From Candidatus Kuenenia stuttgartensis (GTDB lineage Bacteria > Planctomycetota > Planctomycetia > Gemmatales > Gemmataceae): a stretch of 64,000 bases of DNA. The stretch is from contig CAMCLK010000025.1 of assembly GCA_945875585.1 (NCBI GenBank), forward strand, positions 1-64,000. The letters are read 5' to 3'. The position numbers and the translations under genes are program-made. The notes below the pieces were generated by a model that was given only the letters and a program-made list of their open reading frames with translations, had not been told where the DNA came from and searched no databases. This document shows positions 7,594-16,445 of this stretch, in pieces; the first letter of the stretch is position 1, and each line of letters starts with the position of its first letter.

Positions 7594-8727
7594 TTGGAGA
7601 TTGCCGTGGTTTTCCCTTGGTCTCAATCAAGTGCACCAATCATCCAGCAGCCCGTTCCCACCATCTGGATGCTTGGGCGAACCCAATCAGGAAAATCCAG
7701 TATCGTCCGCGCACTCACCGGTTGTACCGATGCGGTTATCGGTAGCGGGTTCACCCCATGCACCCGCGCAACTCGATCGTTCGATTTTCCGCCCGGCACC
7801 AAACCCGCCATGCGGTTTCTCGACACCCGCGGCATCGACGAACCTAACTACGACCCAACCGAAGACATCGCCGCCTGCAACCCCCAAGCTCATATGCTCG
7901 TTGTCGTCGCCAAAGTTCTTGACACAGCCCAGCACCGCGTGATTGAAATCGTGGACAAAATCCGAAGCCACCAACCCAAGCGGCCAATTCTTTTTGTAAT
8001 GACCTGCCTGCATGAAGCCTACGCTGGCATTCAGCACCCCTTGCCATATCCATTTGCCTCCCCATCTCCATGGTTGGCTGCAAACCCTGCATTCGGGCCG
8101 TTGAATAAAGCGGCACAGCAGCAAATCGCGATGATGGGTGAACGAGCAACACGCGCGGTTATGGTTGATTTTACCCATGCTGAAGATGGTTACGAACCAA
8201 TTCTTTACGGCTTTGAAGCCATGCGCGACAGTACTATAGAACTTTTGCCAGCAACATTGGGGCAAGGAGTCGCCGATTGGATTGGCATTGATCAAGCTGC
8301 GGTGGACAGCGTCATCAAACGCCATGCCTATCTGGCCGCTGCCGCGGGTGGTGTGCCATTGCCAGGTGCTGATATTGTTGGAGTGACAGCAGTTCAGGCA
8401 GCCATGATCCGTGAACTCGCGCAACTACTGAAGGTGCCACAGGATGCTTCTGGCTTCACTCGTATGGTTGCTCCGGTCGTGTTGGCTACCATCGGTAGGC
8501 GTGCCGCGGCTAGTTTGATTAAATTAATACCTGGAATTGGTTCGTTCCTTGGAGCTTTGTCCGGCGCCGCTATCAATGGCATTTCAACGGTTGCTCTGGG
8601 GCATCTTTATGTTTGGTACGGCCGGCGACTGATCCGTGGCCTATCTCCCAATTCTGAAGAGATTGCTGATGAGTATCGGAAACGATTTGCAGAAGCCGCT
8701 CGCCATTGGACAGGGGGCGCCCCATGA
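7594..8727 (+). CDS. Era-like GTPase with C-terminal DUF697 domain
   Basis: 377 aa. The frame is open upstream to the tRNA, and no ATG is available before the G domain; TTG at 7594 is the best start. G1/P-loop GRTQSGKSS at residues 28-36, G3 DTRG at about 90, and a G4-position strand RPILFVMTCLHE with a non-canonical T-C-L-H in place of NKxD. The C-terminal third (AYLAAAAGGVPLPGADIVGV) is a DUF697-type membrane-associated helical segment with a glycine-rich hairpin and a hydrophobic stretch (LIKLIPGIGSFLGALSGAAI). Such GTPases are often paired with membrane partners. It overlaps the next gene by ATGA, indicating translational coupling. The substrate process is unknown. Confidence 0.8.
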   Translation: MEIAVVFPWSQSSAPIIQQPVPTIWMLGRTQSGKSSIVRALTGCTDAVIGSGFTPCTRATRSFDFPPGTKPAMRFLDTRGIDEPNYDPTEDIAACNPQAHMLVVVAKVLDTAQHRVIEIVDKIRSHQPKRPILFVMTCLHEAYAGIQHPLPYPFASPSPWLAANPAFGPLNKAAQQQIAMMGERATRAVMVDFTHAEDGYEPILYGFEAMRDSTIELLPATLGQGVADWIGIDQAAVDSVIKRHAYLAAAAGGVPLPGADIVGVTAVQAAMIRELAQLLKVPQDASGFTRMVAPVVLATIGRRAAASLIKLIPGIGSFLGALSGAAINGISTVALGHLYVWYGRRLIRGLSPNSEEIADEYRKRFAEAARHWTGGAP

Positions 8728-10910
8728 GCCGTTGGATTGATACCGCGATGATTGCGTTGGGTACTTTTCTAGCCTGTATCGGCCTAGCGACCTTGGCTGT
8801 TTCAGGGGTGATTTGGCTAAATAGCATTGGCATTGGCAGTTGGCTGGGCTGGGTGAATTTGGTTGTGTTTTGCGGTGGATGGTACTTGGCTTGGAGATGG
8901 ACTCGGCCTGGAGCCACAATTCCCGCACCCGATTGGACAGTACCTGCGCATTTTCTCCCCCGAGACCGTGAAACATGGAACCGATTGCGGGAATTGGCTC
9001 AACATCCCCCGGAAGCTTTATTGGACGGGGTGCCAGCAGGCCCAGCGATGGTGGCAGCTTTTCAAAAGGAATGGGAGCTGCTTGAAGCGCCGTACCGTGC
9101 CGATGGCAAACCGGCATGGTCGGCCCACACCGTTGCCGAATGGACCACCGCCTTACGGGCTATTTTGGAGCGTCTGGCGCGTCGCAGTCACCTTCTACTA
9201 GGCCCAATGCTCACCCTGCGAATTGATCGTTGGTTGCTGGCGTGGCATGCAGGAATTTTGGCAGGTCGGTACGGGTCTGTTGCCTGGTTGCCTGGATTGA
9301 TTCTGGCACCAGTCGATACCGCGATCCGATTTGTGGCTGGAATTGTTTTGCGTCGACCAGCAGAGCAAGGTGTGAAGCGCGAGGCCACGCGATCGCTGTG
9401 GTCGTTGTTTGTGCGCGATACGGGCGTGGTACTGATTGATCTTCTTGCGGGCCGATTGACTGGGCCAGCAGACAGGTATGCGGCACTAGTTGAGCCGATG
9501 GCACCGATTACTGGAAAGATCAGGCTTTGGAGGCCGATTGTACTGGGATTAACACAGTCGATTCCTTTGGTTGTAGTTTTTGTGTCTGGAATGGTTTATT
9601 TGGTTCACTTAGGTATATGGGCGGTCGTTATTCCAGTTTTAATGCTGCTTATTGGATTGGTGCTTTTTGTTGTGGGATGCAGTCGTTGGTTGTTGCCACC
9701 ATTTGCTATTAAGGATGGCAGGGAACAGGCAAAGCATTGTGTTGAAACGATTCTGGCGCGTGAAGAACGCGCGCTGGCGGGAGTAGCAAATTTAGAGGAA
9801 CTGTTGCAGTTTGTTTTTAAGTTTGATTGCGCTGTTTCTGAAGCAATGACGGGAAGCCCTGCGGGCTGGAAAAGCCGGAGCGCCCTTGAACTCGTTGGCG
9901 CATGCAGAGATCTAACAGATCGATTAGAAGATTTGGTGCGACGCGCACTGCCCGGCAGTAGGCATATTTGCTTGTCCGACTGGATGGCAGCGGGCGGTTG
10001 GTTGGGTTGGCTGGGACGGGTGTCTGAGGGTGGAACGCAATTGGTAAGCGCCTTCCGTGGCGGTGGTGGTTTGGCAGGTTTGGCTTTGGCTTGGGCTGGT
10101 GGAGTCATCAAAAGGCAAGCCGATTCAACTTTGCGTGAAGCATTGTCCCGCGCCACCGGTCGCATGCTTGGGGATGTTCTACTGGACCTTCATTCAGGTC
10201 GATGGCAGGTTGAATTTTTGGTTCGGGCCAAGACGGATGTTATTCCGCCAGTGCTGATGGTTGTTGGTCAATCGGGGTCGGGTGTTTCAACAATTGTCGA
10301 AGAGTTGAAGCAATTTTCACAGCTTGAAGGATGGGAAATAAGGGAATCATCGAGTCTCTGGACGCCGGGCCATTCGGAGTCGGGTATAGATGCCGTCAGT
10401 TCGTTGATTGCCAGAGCTGATGTGTTGATTCTGGCAAGTCGGGCTGTGTCTGCAGCCCGCGATGCAGATATTCAGCTAATCGACAGGTTATACGCCAAGC
10501 TTGGAGAGGCGCGTGTTCGCCCAGCGGTTCTTGGTGTGTTGACGGCCATCGATTTGGTGCCGCCGGCAATGGAATGGACTCCACCTTACGGAGCATCAGA
10601 TGGTGGCGGTCGCAAGGCGTTGGGGATTCAGGCATGCCTGGAATCGGCACGTCAATCGTTGGGAGATCGTGTGGATGAATGGATCCCAGCCGGAGTCAGG
10701 AACGGTGTGAAATGGGGGTATTCGGAAGGAATTGTCCCATGGATTGCCGCGCGCGTTGATCACGCGCATGGCGTTCGTGTTGCGAGAGAATTAGCTGAAG
10801 AGAGCGTAGGGAACGGTTGGATGGAGATGCCGCTTCAGGCAACGCACGGGGCGCAAAGAGCATGGTCTTTTTTCTTGCGCGGATGGAAAAAGCCTGGTCA
10901 GTCTTCTTGA
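8724..10910 (+). CDS. Large membrane protein with degenerate GTPase (pseudo-P-loop) domain
   Basis: 728 aa from ATG at 8724, overlapping the upstream stop codon (ATGA); a TTG six codons earlier is less likely. Two N-terminal transmembrane segments (residues about 8-29 and 38-58) and two more near 270-330 (LGLTQSIPLVVVFVSGMVYL, VVIPVLMLLIGLVLFVV). The C-terminal third has a G-domain layout: VLMVVGQSGSGVST near residue 514 in the P-loop position but with Val for the invariant Lys, and VLGVLTAIDLV in the G4 position. Nucleotide hydrolysis is therefore doubtful. The organisation recalls the paired membrane protein/GTPase operons of Proteobacteria (DUF2868/DUF3482, YcjF/YcjX), but homology to these is not established here. 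It may be the membrane anchor or partner of the GTPase encoded just upstream. Confidence 0.7.
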   Translation: MSRWIDTAMIALGTFLACIGLATLAVSGVIWLNSIGIGSWLGWVNLVVFCGGWYLAWRWTRPGATIPAPDWTVPAHFLPRDRETWNRLRELAQHPPEALLDGVPAGPAMVAAFQKEWELLEAPYRADGKPAWSAHTVAEWTTALRAILERLARRSHLLLGPMLTLRIDRWLLAWHAGILAGRYGSVAWLPGLILAPVDTAIRFVAGIVLRRPAEQGVKREATRSLWSLFVRDTGVVLIDLLAGRLTGPADRYAALVEPMAPITGKIRLWRPIVLGLTQSIPLVVVFVSGMVYLVHLGIWAVVIPVLMLLIGLVLFVVGCSRWLLPPFAIKDGREQAKHCVETILAREERALAGVANLEELLQFVFKFDCAVSEAMTGSPAGWKSRSALELVGACRDLTDRLEDLVRRALPGSRHICLSDWMAAGGWLGWLGRVSEGGTQLVSAFRGGGGLAGLALAWAGGVIKRQADSTLREALSRATGRMLGDVLLDLHSGRWQVEFLVRAKTDVIPPVLMVVGQSGSGVSTIVEELKQFSQLEGWEIRESSSLWTPGHSESGIDAVSSLIARADVLILASRAVSAARDADIQLIDRLYAKLGEARVRPAVLGVLTAIDLVPPAMEWTPPYGASDGGGRKALGIQACLESARQSLGDRVDEWIPAGVRNGVKWGYSEGIVPWIAARVDHAHGVRVARELAEESVGNGWMEMPLQATHGAQRAWSFFLRGWKKPGQSS

Positions 10911-10982
10911 CGCCACCAAACTCCAAGGCCATGGTAAAGGCTTAATCCGGTTCATCCGCCACATTCCACGGGGATTGCTTTC

Positions 10983-12260
10983 ATGAACTACCCGCCACAA
11001 CAGCGTCGCTCGTTTTTGAAGACCACGGCAGCAATGTCCGCGATTTCGCTGCTTCCTGGGGGCGTACATGCCGGCTCCAGCGGTGTTTTGAAAGTTGGAT
11101 TGGTTGGTTGCGGAGGTCGAGGAACTGGTGCGGCCAGCCAAGCACTACGTGCAGATCCCCAAACGGAACTGGTTGCTGTTGGCGATATGTTTGGAGACCG
11201 CGCCGAGAGCAGTATTGCCCAATTGAAGCGGGACTCAGAAATTGCCGGGCGCGTGAAGGTGACACCTGAAACAACGTTCACCGGATTTGACGCGTACAAA
11301 AAAGTCCTAGCCGCGGGCGTGGATGTTGTGCTGCTGGCTTCTCCCCCCGGATTTCGGCCCATGCACATTGCCGCTGCTGTTGAAGCAGGCAAGCATATCT
11401 TTGCCGAAAAACCAGTAGCGGTGGACGCACCCGGCTGCAAGATGGTGCTCGACGCTTGTCGGAAAGCCAAGGAAAAGAAACTGGCGGTGGTATCGGGGCT
11501 TTGCTGGCGTTACGACCGCCCCAAGCGCGAGACGATGAAGCGAATTCACGATGGCGCGTTGGGCGAACTGCACACGTTGCACACCAACTATATTGTGGGC
11601 GGGCTATGGGTTAAGAAGCGTCAGCCCGAATGGACGGATATGGAGTACCAACTCAGGAACTGGTACTACTACGCTTGGTTGTCGGGCGATCATAATGTGG
11701 AACAGCACATTCACAGCCTGGACAAGTGCATTTGGGCCATGAAGGACGAGGCTCCAATTGCCGCCTATGGATTGGGTGGACGCCAAGTTCGCACCGGCCC
11801 GGATTTTGGTCACATATTTGATCACCACGCGGTTGTTTACGAATTCAAAAACGGTGCCAAGATCTTCAGTTTCTGCCGTCAGCAAGACGGTTGCTACAAT
11901 GATGTGAATGACTACCTTGCGGGTAGCAAAGGAAAATGCAGTGTGATGAAACACCAGATCACTGGTGATACGAATTGGGCCTACAAGCGCGACGGCAAGG
12001 AAATCGACATGTATCAGAGCGAACACAACGAGTTGTTCGCAAGCATTCGCAAAGGTGAACCAATTAACGATGGCGAATGGATGACACGCAGCACGCTGGT
12101 AGCTATCTTGGGCCGAATGGTGACCTACACAGGCAAGCGTATCACGTGGGAGCAGGCTCTGGCATCCACTGAATCACTGGCTCCTAAAGCGCTGGATCTG
12201 AATGTCAATCCATTGCCCACACCTCCGGTTGCTTTGCCTGGCCGGACTCCATTTGCCTGA
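10983..12260 (+). CDS. Tat-exported Gfo/Idh/MocA-family oxidoreductase
   Basis: 425 aa. N-terminus has a twin-arginine signal (QQRRSFLKTTAAMSAIS) ending near GGVHAGSS. It is followed by the NAD(P)-binding fold KVGLVGCGGRGTGAASQALR and the EKP motif (KHIFAEKPVAVDAPGCK) typical of the family. The C-terminal half includes WYYYAWLSGDHNVEQHIHSL, the conserved His-containing segment of planctomycete members. These enzymes act on sugars or cyclitols with tightly bound cofactor; Tat export fits pre-loaded NADP. The exact substrate is unknown. It starts 73 bp after the GTPase operon and is followed by the C1-transfer genes. Confidence 0.9.
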   Translation: MNYPPQQRRSFLKTTAAMSAISLLPGGVHAGSSGVLKVGLVGCGGRGTGAASQALRADPQTELVAVGDMFGDRAESSIAQLKRDSEIAGRVKVTPETTFTGFDAYKKVLAAGVDVVLLASPPGFRPMHIAAAVEAGKHIFAEKPVAVDAPGCKMVLDACRKAKEKKLAVVSGLCWRYDRPKRETMKRIHDGALGELHTLHTNYIVGGLWVKKRQPEWTDMEYQLRNWYYYAWLSGDHNVEQHIHSLDKCIWAMKDEAPIAAYGLGGRQVRTGPDFGHIFDHHAVVYEFKNGAKIFSFCRQQDGCYNDVNDYLAGSKGKCSVMKHQITGDTNWAYKRDGKEIDMYQSEHNELFASIRKGEPINDGEWMTRSTLVAILGRMVTYTGKRITWEQALASTESLAPKALDLNVNPLPTPPVALPGRTPFA

Positions 12261-12305
12261 TTGACTGGTGGAGGTGTCGATCGTATTTGAAAGCGGGGAG
12301 GCTCG

Positions 12306-13217
12306 ATGACCGAGATGGATTCGAAAGCGGTCATCGAGGATACGTTTGCAGAAGCATTCCCGCTCACCGTGGCTCGAGTGATTGTGACAGCAGACAACAG
12401 CAGGCTGGTACAATCGGCGGCGATAGCAGCCACTGGTTTCGCATCAAGCATTATCGGTTGCGATGTTGAAGCGGGGATCGATTGCGAGTTAACCGCAGCA
12501 GCAACTCCCGATGGCCGACCTGGCGCCAGCCTTTTGTTTTTTTCATTTTCCCGTCCTGTGCTTGAAAAATCGCTGGTAAATCGGATAGGGCAGGCCATTC
12601 TGACCTGCCCTACAACGGCGTGTTACAACGGCTTACCAGTGGATCCGGAAAAGTGTCTCAAAATTGGGTCGCAACTACGATTTTTCGGTGATGGTTGGCA
12701 GGGAAGCAAGAAAATCGGCGGCAGTCGGTTTTGGCGCATTCCTGTGATGGATGGCGAATTTTTGGTGGAAGAACAGTTTGGAACAGTGAAGGGGGTAGGC
12801 GGCGGCAATTTGATTCTTCTGTGCAGAGATGCTGCTGGGGGACTGGATGCTGCCGAGGCATGTGCCGCGGCCATGCGTGATGTTCCGGGTGTGATTTTGC
12901 CATTTCCGCATGGGATTGTCCGGTCTGGTAGCAAGGTGGGAAGCCGGTACAAGGCCCTCAAAGCGAGTACAAACGAAGCGTATTGTCCAACATTGCGAGC
13001 CTTGGTTCCAACGCAAATGCCAGTGGATTCGGTTGTTGCTTACGAAATTGTCGCCGACGGAATCGATCTGGTTTCAGTTGAAGAAGCCACAAGGCGAGGT
13101 ATTGCGGCCCTACTTGGACATCCGTCCGTGATCCGAATTACAGCGGGAAACTATGGCGGTAAACTTGGACCATTCCACCTTTATCTCCGGACCATTGCCG
13201 GGTTGACGCGGGATTAG
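12306..13217 (+). CDS. ftr: Formylmethanofuran:tetrahydromethanopterin N-formyltransferase
   Basis: 303 aa, start ATG at 12306 with GGGAGG 5 nt before it. Sequence blocks match Ftr/FhcD: EDTFAEAFPLTVARVIVTAD near the start, ASSIIGCDVEAGIDCELTAA, TPDGRPGASLLFFSF, and ILTCPTTACYNGLP. The enzyme moves a formyl group between methanofuran and tetrahydromethanopterin; in bacteria it is part of the Fhc (formyltransferase/hydrolase) complex of formaldehyde oxidation. The following gene is fhcC, whose Shine-Dalgarno AGGAG overlaps this stop codon. fhcA and fhcB are not in this window. Cytoplasmic. Chromosomal C1-methanopterin genes are known in planctomycetes. Confidence 0.93.
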   Translation: MTEMDSKAVIEDTFAEAFPLTVARVIVTADNSRLVQSAAIAATGFASSIIGCDVEAGIDCELTAAATPDGRPGASLLFFSFSRPVLEKSLVNRIGQAILTCPTTACYNGLPVDPEKCLKIGSQLRFFGDGWQGSKKIGGSRFWRIPVMDGEFLVEEQFGTVKGVGGGNLILLCRDAAGGLDAAEACAAAMRDVPGVILPFPHGIVRSGSKVGSRYKALKASTNEAYCPTLRALVPTQMPVDSVVAYEIVADGIDLVSVEEATRRGIAALLGHPSVIRITAGNYGGKLGPFHLYLRTIAGLTRD

Positions 13218-13229
13218 GAGTGGGAATTT

Positions 13230-14042
13230 ATGCTGACACTTTCGTTGCTTCACAACCACCTTGTGCCAGTTGAGGCCGAATGTATTTCACCAAACACCCT
13301 TGCGGGATTGGCTGTGTGTGAAATTGAGCGGTTGTCAGTGTTTCATGGAAACCGAAAAGAGAGCCTTGCGGATCATTTCAGCGTGGAGGGAAGCGCTTCT
13401 GACGAATCTATTGTGGTTAAAGGCGATTGCTCAAGAATCAAATGGTTGGGTGCCTCCATGTCGAGAGGAACCTTGCGTGTTGATGGTTCTGCCGGAATGC
13501 ACATAGGATCGCGTATGTCGGGCGGGGAGATTTTAGTGTCGGGCGACGCTGGAGATTGGGCAGGAGCTGAAATGAGCGGTGGCATGCTCAAGGTGCATGG
13601 CAATGTTGGGAACTGCGCGGGGGCAGGTTATCGCGGATCTGTTCATGGGATGAAGGGTGGCACAATAATCATTGATGGTGATGCGGGGCACGAAACGGGC
13701 GCCTACTTGCGCCGTGGTTTGATTGTGGTTCAGAAATCTGTTGGAGATTTTTGTGGTTTCAATGCGCTAGCTGGCACCGTGATTGCGGGCGGACGATTGG
13801 GATTAAGGCCTGGTGCGGGCATGAAACGCGCAAGCATTGTCGCCTGTGGCCCAGCGCCGGAATTGTTGCCAACGTTTCAGTGGTCTGGAGTGGTTGCGCC
13901 GCAATACATTCGAATGATTGGGTGCCATCTGAGGACTATTGGAGTGGATGGATTGGGCCAGATCCTGTTCCGCCGTTTTGTTCGCTATTGTGGCGACATG
14001 GTTGCTTTAGGTAAGGGAGAGATTCTTACGCTGGCCCCTTGA
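13230..14042 (+). CDS. fhcC: Formylmethanofuran dehydrogenase subunit C homologue (Fhc complex)
   Basis: 270 aa, starting 12 nt after ftr. The protein is dominated by glycine-rich beta-helix turns of the FwdC/GltS-C type: GSAGMHIGSRMSGGEILVSG, DAGDWAGAEMSGGMLKVHG, NVGNCAGAGYRGSVHGMKGG, DAGHETGAYLRRGLIVV. In methanogens FwdC is a structural subunit; in bacteria FhcC forms a complex with FhcA, FhcB and FhcD to hydrolyse the formyl-carrier to formate. Here it follows fhcD/ftr directly and precedes a flavoprotein by 30 nt. The partner subunits must be encoded elsewhere if the complex is complete. Confidence 0.9.
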   Translation: MLTLSLLHNHLVPVEAECISPNTLAGLAVCEIERLSVFHGNRKESLADHFSVEGSASDESIVVKGDCSRIKWLGASMSRGTLRVDGSAGMHIGSRMSGGEILVSGDAGDWAGAEMSGGMLKVHGNVGNCAGAGYRGSVHGMKGGTIIIDGDAGHETGAYLRRGLIVVQKSVGDFCGFNALAGTVIAGGRLGLRPGAGMKRASIVACGPAPELLPTFQWSGVVAPQYIRMIGCHLRTIGVDGLGQILFRRFVRYCGDMVALGKGEILTLAP

Positions 14043-14072
14043 TGGCTAGGATGGCTTCAGGCGGAACGATTG

Positions 14073-15263
14073 ATGAGTAATGACGCGCAACCCCGTCTGG
14101 CGATTATTGGCGCTGGCCCTGTCGGGTTTGAAGCAGCTTTGCTGTGTGCGGCCCGAAAGATTCCATTCTCATGGTATGAACGGGGGCAACCCGGCGAGCA
14201 TTTAGCTGTTTGGGGGCATTTGGAAACGCATGGCGCGTTTTCCACACTGGTTTCTCAAGCTGGAATGGAAGCCCTGGCCCGTGCCAAGCTAACAGAATGG
14301 CTTCCGTCTCCCGGTAGCCAGGCCACAGGCAAAAGCTGGGTGGAAGGCTATCTCTTACCGTTAGCGGAAACACCTGAATTGTCAGGAATATTGAAGAGCG
14401 GCGTGGATGTTGTAGCGGCCTCAAGGTTTTCTTCGCTGCGAGAAGACGATCAGCGGACGGGTGGGTTTTTGCTGCATCTCCGGCAAGGAACCGCTGAGTC
14501 GGTTGTGGAAGTCCCCGCAGTCATCGATTGCACAGGGGTGTTGGCTCAACCCCGCCCCATGGGTAGGGGAGGAATCAGCGCGCCGGGCGAAAGTTCATGC
14601 AGGGACAAAGTCGCTTATTTTGTTGAAGATATTTTGGGGGCAGATAAAGACAAATATGCCGGGAAGTCGATTATTGTCGTGGGGGGTGGAATTTCCGCTG
14701 CCTCAGCAGTGAATTTGCTTGCTGAGTTGGCCAAATCCCATCAATCGACTTGGGTTACATGGCTTGTAAGGCGCGAAGACAGTTTGCCCGTGCGGCGTCA
14801 GGTTCATGATCCCATGCCATGGCGCGATAAGATCGCGGCAATGGCGAACCATCTTGCAGCACGTGGATCGGGCAACGTTGAGTGCCATGGTGGTTGCTGG
14901 ATCGATTCACTCCGGCCGGGCAATAACAATCAAGGGGTTGTTGTGACGGCGAGCGTTAAAGGCATCAGCCGGTCATTTGAGGCGGATCGAGTAGTTTCGT
15001 TGTGTGGTTATCAGCCATCTAAACAGCTGACACGGGAATTGCGAATTGCATTTGACCCGGTTCTTGACCTTCCTCCAACCGGGCTTTTGCCGGATCCCGT
15101 GTTGTCTCCTGGGCCAGTTACAAGCGAACCGGGCTGGTACACCATTGGTTCCAAGTCGTACGGTCGCGCTTCGGGTTTCTTGGTGAGTACCGGATATCGA
15201 CAGGCAGCCCTTGCATTGGCGCGTGAATTGGATGGCAAACCATTGAAGCGGCGAGCCAGTTGA
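14073..15263 (+). CDS. Two-dinucleotide-binding flavoprotein (FAD/NAD(P)-dependent oxidoreductase)
   Basis: 396 aa; ATG at 14073 chosen over the adjoining TTG. N-terminal FAD-binding Rossmann motif LAIIGAGPVGFEAALL (residues 9-24) and a second dinucleotide motif IIVVGGGISAASAVNLLAEL near residues 195-214, as in flavin monooxygenase/thioredoxin-reductase-like proteins. The segment VIDCTGVLAQPRP and the terminal TIGSKSYGR...FLVSTGYRQAAL are consistent with the family's final FAD-contact region. No Cys-x2-Cys redox pair is seen. Substrate unknown. Its position between fhcC and hpnA (30 and 19 nt gaps) suggests an operon role in either C1 carrier or hopanoid metabolism. Confidence 0.8.
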   Translation: MSNDAQPRLAIIGAGPVGFEAALLCAARKIPFSWYERGQPGEHLAVWGHLETHGAFSTLVSQAGMEALARAKLTEWLPSPGSQATGKSWVEGYLLPLAETPELSGILKSGVDVVAASRFSSLREDDQRTGGFLLHLRQGTAESVVEVPAVIDCTGVLAQPRPMGRGGISAPGESSCRDKVAYFVEDILGADKDKYAGKSIIVVGGGISAASAVNLLAELAKSHQSTWVTWLVRREDSLPVRRQVHDPMPWRDKIAAMANHLAARGSGNVECHGGCWIDSLRPGNNNQGVVVTASVKGISRSFEADRVVSLCGYQPSKQLTRELRIAFDPVLDLPPTGLLPDPVLSPGPVTSEPGWYTIGSKSYGRASGFLVSTGYRQAALALARELDGKPLKRRAS

Positions 15264-15282
15264 AAGTCGGACGAGGCGATTC

Positions 15283-16287
15283 ATGGCACTTTATTTGGTA
15301 ACCGGTGGTGGTGGATTTATTGGAAGCCATCTCACACGCCAATTGTTGGATCGTGGAGACAAGGTCCGAGTTCTTGATATTCGCGCATGTGAAGATCCGG
15401 ATTTTGTTGTTTGCATACAAAAAGGCCAACTTGATTGGGTTCTTGGCGATATCCGTGATATTTCCACAGTGCGCGAATTTGTGCAGGGCGCTGATGCCGT
15501 TTTTCATTTGGCAGCCAATCCGCGATTGTGGACCCGCCGCCGAGGCGATTTTCATTCCGTCAACATGGTGGGTTCCCGTATCGTTTTAGAGGAAGCCTGT
15601 TTGGCTGGGTGCAGGCGTGTTGTTCATTGCAGCACGGAAAGTATTCTGACTCGGCAAGTTCAGGACGATCCCATCCGCCCCGATCAGGTGGTTCCCAAGC
15701 GCGATGTGGTTGGGCCGTACTGCCGTTCCAAGTATCAGGCTGAAGTATTGGCGCTATCAATGGGGCGGTCTGGTCATCCGGTCATTGTTGTGAATCCGAC
15801 ACTTCCCATAGGACCGGGGGACAGTTCCCTGACGCCGCCAACGCGACTAATAAGAGATTTTTGCCTTGGCAAACGCAGAGAATATATCCATGCGGAATTG
15901 AATTTGATTGATGTGCGTGATGTCGCGCGTGGCTTGGTGTTGGCCATGGAACGAGGAGTCCCAGGCCGCCGCTATTTGTTGGGTTCCGAGAATATGACGG
16001 TTTACGACCTGTTCAAACGGCTTTCTGATATCACAAAATTACCTGGTCCGCGCTACCGCATTCCTTATCACATCGCGTTGTTGGCGGCATTGTGCTCGGA
16101 ATTGGCAGCCGATCTTGTGACCGGAACAGAACCTGAACCATCGATTACCGGCGTGCTTCTGGCGCGCAGACGAATGGTGTTCGATGCCCGGGAAAGCTTG
16201 GCTGAATTGGGTTTGATCCCGGAATCTGTGGACACTGCACTGATTAATTCCATCGATTGGTTGCGGAGTAATGGTCACTTGCGATGA
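15283..16287 (+). CDS. hpnA: Hopanoid-associated NAD-dependent sugar epimerase/dehydratase (HpnA-like)
   Basis: 334 aa extended short-chain dehydrogenase. N-terminal TGGGGFIGSHLTRQLL binds NAD; DVVGPYCRSKYQAE holds the catalytic Tyr-x3-Lys; STESIL supplies the Ser. The segment NPTLPIGPGDSSLTPPTRLI matches HpnA proteins, which are regularly found in hopanoid clusters. Its exact reaction is not settled in the literature known to me. It lies 158 bp ahead of squalene-hopene cyclase on the same strand, so the name rests on both sequence and context. Confidence 0.85.
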   Translation: MALYLVTGGGGFIGSHLTRQLLDRGDKVRVLDIRACEDPDFVVCIQKGQLDWVLGDIRDISTVREFVQGADAVFHLAANPRLWTRRRGDFHSVNMVGSRIVLEEACLAGCRRVVHCSTESILTRQVQDDPIRPDQVVPKRDVVGPYCRSKYQAEVLALSMGRSGHPVIVVNPTLPIGPGDSSLTPPTRLIRDFCLGKRREYIHAELNLIDVRDVARGLVLAMERGVPGRRYLLGSENMTVYDLFKRLSDITKLPGPRYRIPYHIALLAALCSELAADLVTGTEPEPSITGVLLARRRMVFDARESLAELGLIPESVDTALINSIDWLRSNGHLR

Positions 16288-16445
16288 TTTTTGCCCGCAC
16301 TCTTTACCCAGCTTGCCGATCCGTTCAGCCAAGTGGTAATTAGGGCCAAGTCTAGTCTTGTTGCCCTAACCAGTAATCTCATAGTTTATCTGAGCCAGAT
16401 TCAGGATGGATCATGGAGCGGCAAGCAACCAGGGAAGGGTGAGTC

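Noticed and set aside
7687..8424. 245-aa open frame on the minus strand
   Set aside because: Antisense to the GTPase gene, whose P-loop and DTRG motifs are on the plus strand; the antisense product is Cys/His/Trp-rich without family features.
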